Below, piece after piece: positions 63,601 to 64,000 of a DNA stretch of 64,000 bases (the stretch's first letter is position 1; every line of letters starts with the position of its first letter). This DNA comes from Bugula neritina. Its lineage: Eukaryota; Bryozoa; Gymnolaemata; Cheilostomatida; Bugulidae. Under the pieces are notes generated by a model. The model was not told the DNA's origin. It saw nothing but the letters and a program-made list of their open reading frames with translations, and searched no databases. The DNA lies in the NCBI GenBank assembly GCA_964035545.1, contig OZ037767.1, forward strand, positions 8,422,207-8,486,206, written 5' to 3'. Position numbers and translations under genes: made by a program.

Positions 63601-64000
63601 CTTCCTCCGCAGTTTGAGACAACTTTTCAACTTCCTGTTTATGATCCGCCTCCATCTGAAAACCAGACAGAACTATAGTGACGATGGCTACTGTAACCAA
63701 CGCTAGAAGGCTGGTCTAGTAAATACAGGTACACAGCAAACACGTGACCCCAGAGTCCCAATGCTGCTTGTTGAAAGTCATGTAACAACAGCCTAGTTGT
63801 AGCCATGTTAGCTAACCTGCTGACTGCATGTTGACTACACACTAACCTGTTGACTACACGCTAACCTGTTGACTATATGCTAACCTGTTGACTATCTGCT
63901 AACCTGTTGACTACATGCTAACCTGTTGACTATATGCTAACCTGTTGACTATCTACTAACCTGTTGACTACATGCTAACCTGTTGACTAAATGCTAACCT
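60623..64000 (-). CDS. CEP152: CEP152/Asterless-like centriolar coiled-coil protein, C-terminal part
   Basis: Exons in the window, 5' to 3': 63655-63494, 62970-62772, 62006-61812, 61565-61421 and 61223-60623; phases agree and encode the last 433 residues. Earlier exons lie beyond the right edge. The first three exons are coiled coil (DHKQEVEKLSQTAEEAKRC, then HLKSTNKKLQVELSK). The fourth carries DVLRYVEETNRNAAKLIK followed by VTARQLRNYY, which matches the conserved segment of vertebrate CEP152 (DVLHYLKKTQERAAEMIK, then TARKMRKYY) as I recall it. The final exon is a polar, Ser/Thr/Pro-rich tail with a repeated GRTTP motif. CEP152/Asterless recruits PLK4 to start centriole duplication. The N-terminal PLK4-binding region cannot be seen here. 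Identity rests mainly on the fourth exon. Confidence 0.72.
62032..62256. repeat. Minisatellite next to a splice acceptor, about 23-bp unit
   Basis: Roughly ten units of consensus ATTACACAGTATTACTATGTTAT, with few substitutions, start about 26 bases before the acceptor of exon 62006-61812 on the minus strand. The unit resembles the intron end beside that acceptor (minus strand AATACTTTGTATTACAG). Confidence 0.85.
63115..63340 (+). pseudogene. Remnant of a LINE reverse transcriptase C-terminus
   Basis: The plus strand encodes ILEWYEHACRRDKEEN, then VEGKRKRRPKISEW, then after one frameshift KAWKLN and DRIK*KS. This is the ending seen in non-LTR retrotransposon ORF2 proteins (WYGH...RRD, RGRPKKRW, DR..WR). 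It has one frameshift and one stop, so it is dead. It lies antisense in a CEP152-like intron. Confidence 0.65.
63826..64000. repeat. 19-bp minisatellite running off the right edge
   Basis: At least nine units of consensus CTAACCTGTTGACTACATG continue to the last base of the window. On the minus strand each unit contains CAACAGGTTAG, which resembles a CAG/GTTAG splice donor. It is intronic for the CEP152-like gene. Confidence 0.93.

Overview
The window is AT-rich, intron-rich DNA from an invertebrate animal. Single-copy metazoan genes (COG2, SPRYD7, calmodulin, a SAXO-type axonemal protein, a CEP152-like centriolar protein) are split into short exons with GT-AG introns, and the introns carry many small mobile elements. 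An early-branching marine animal such as a sponge would fit, but nothing here fixes the phylum.

Layout. 1-5115: 5' part of a Ty3/gypsy LTR retrotransposon on the minus strand, GC-rich, with open gag and pol frames and a textbook -1 frameshift signal. 5116-8268: gene-free simple repeats and hairpins. 8269-11254 (+): SPRYD7, whose third intron begins with 21 tandem copies of its own 5' splice site. 15083-17175 (+): an unrecognised 228-residue protein. 17911-31251 (-): COG2, 16 exons, 737 residues, with an intact SAXO-like gene (23506-26912, same strand) inside its fourth intron. 31691-37382 (+): an F-box/WD-repeat gene, head to head with COG2 over 439 bp. 38117-40646 and 42583-50074 (-): two tandem four-EF-hand paralogs with matching exon structure. 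52673-57310 (-): calmodulin, with two alternative last coding exons. 60623 to the right edge (-): the 3' part of a CEP152/Asterless-like gene.

Three EF-hand genes lie in a row on the minus strand. The SAXO-like and CEP152-like genes point to a flagellate or ciliate, centriole-bearing cell. COG2 serves Golgi trafficking and the F-box/WD protein probably serves ubiquitin ligase targeting. No operon logic applies.

Most notable: the duplicated calmodulin terminal exon, the splice-donor minisatellite, the nested SAXO gene, the frameshift cassette, and several non-autonomous DNA elements with readable target-site duplications. All exon models were built by hand from splice signals, phase and protein similarity recalled from known families; no database search was run.
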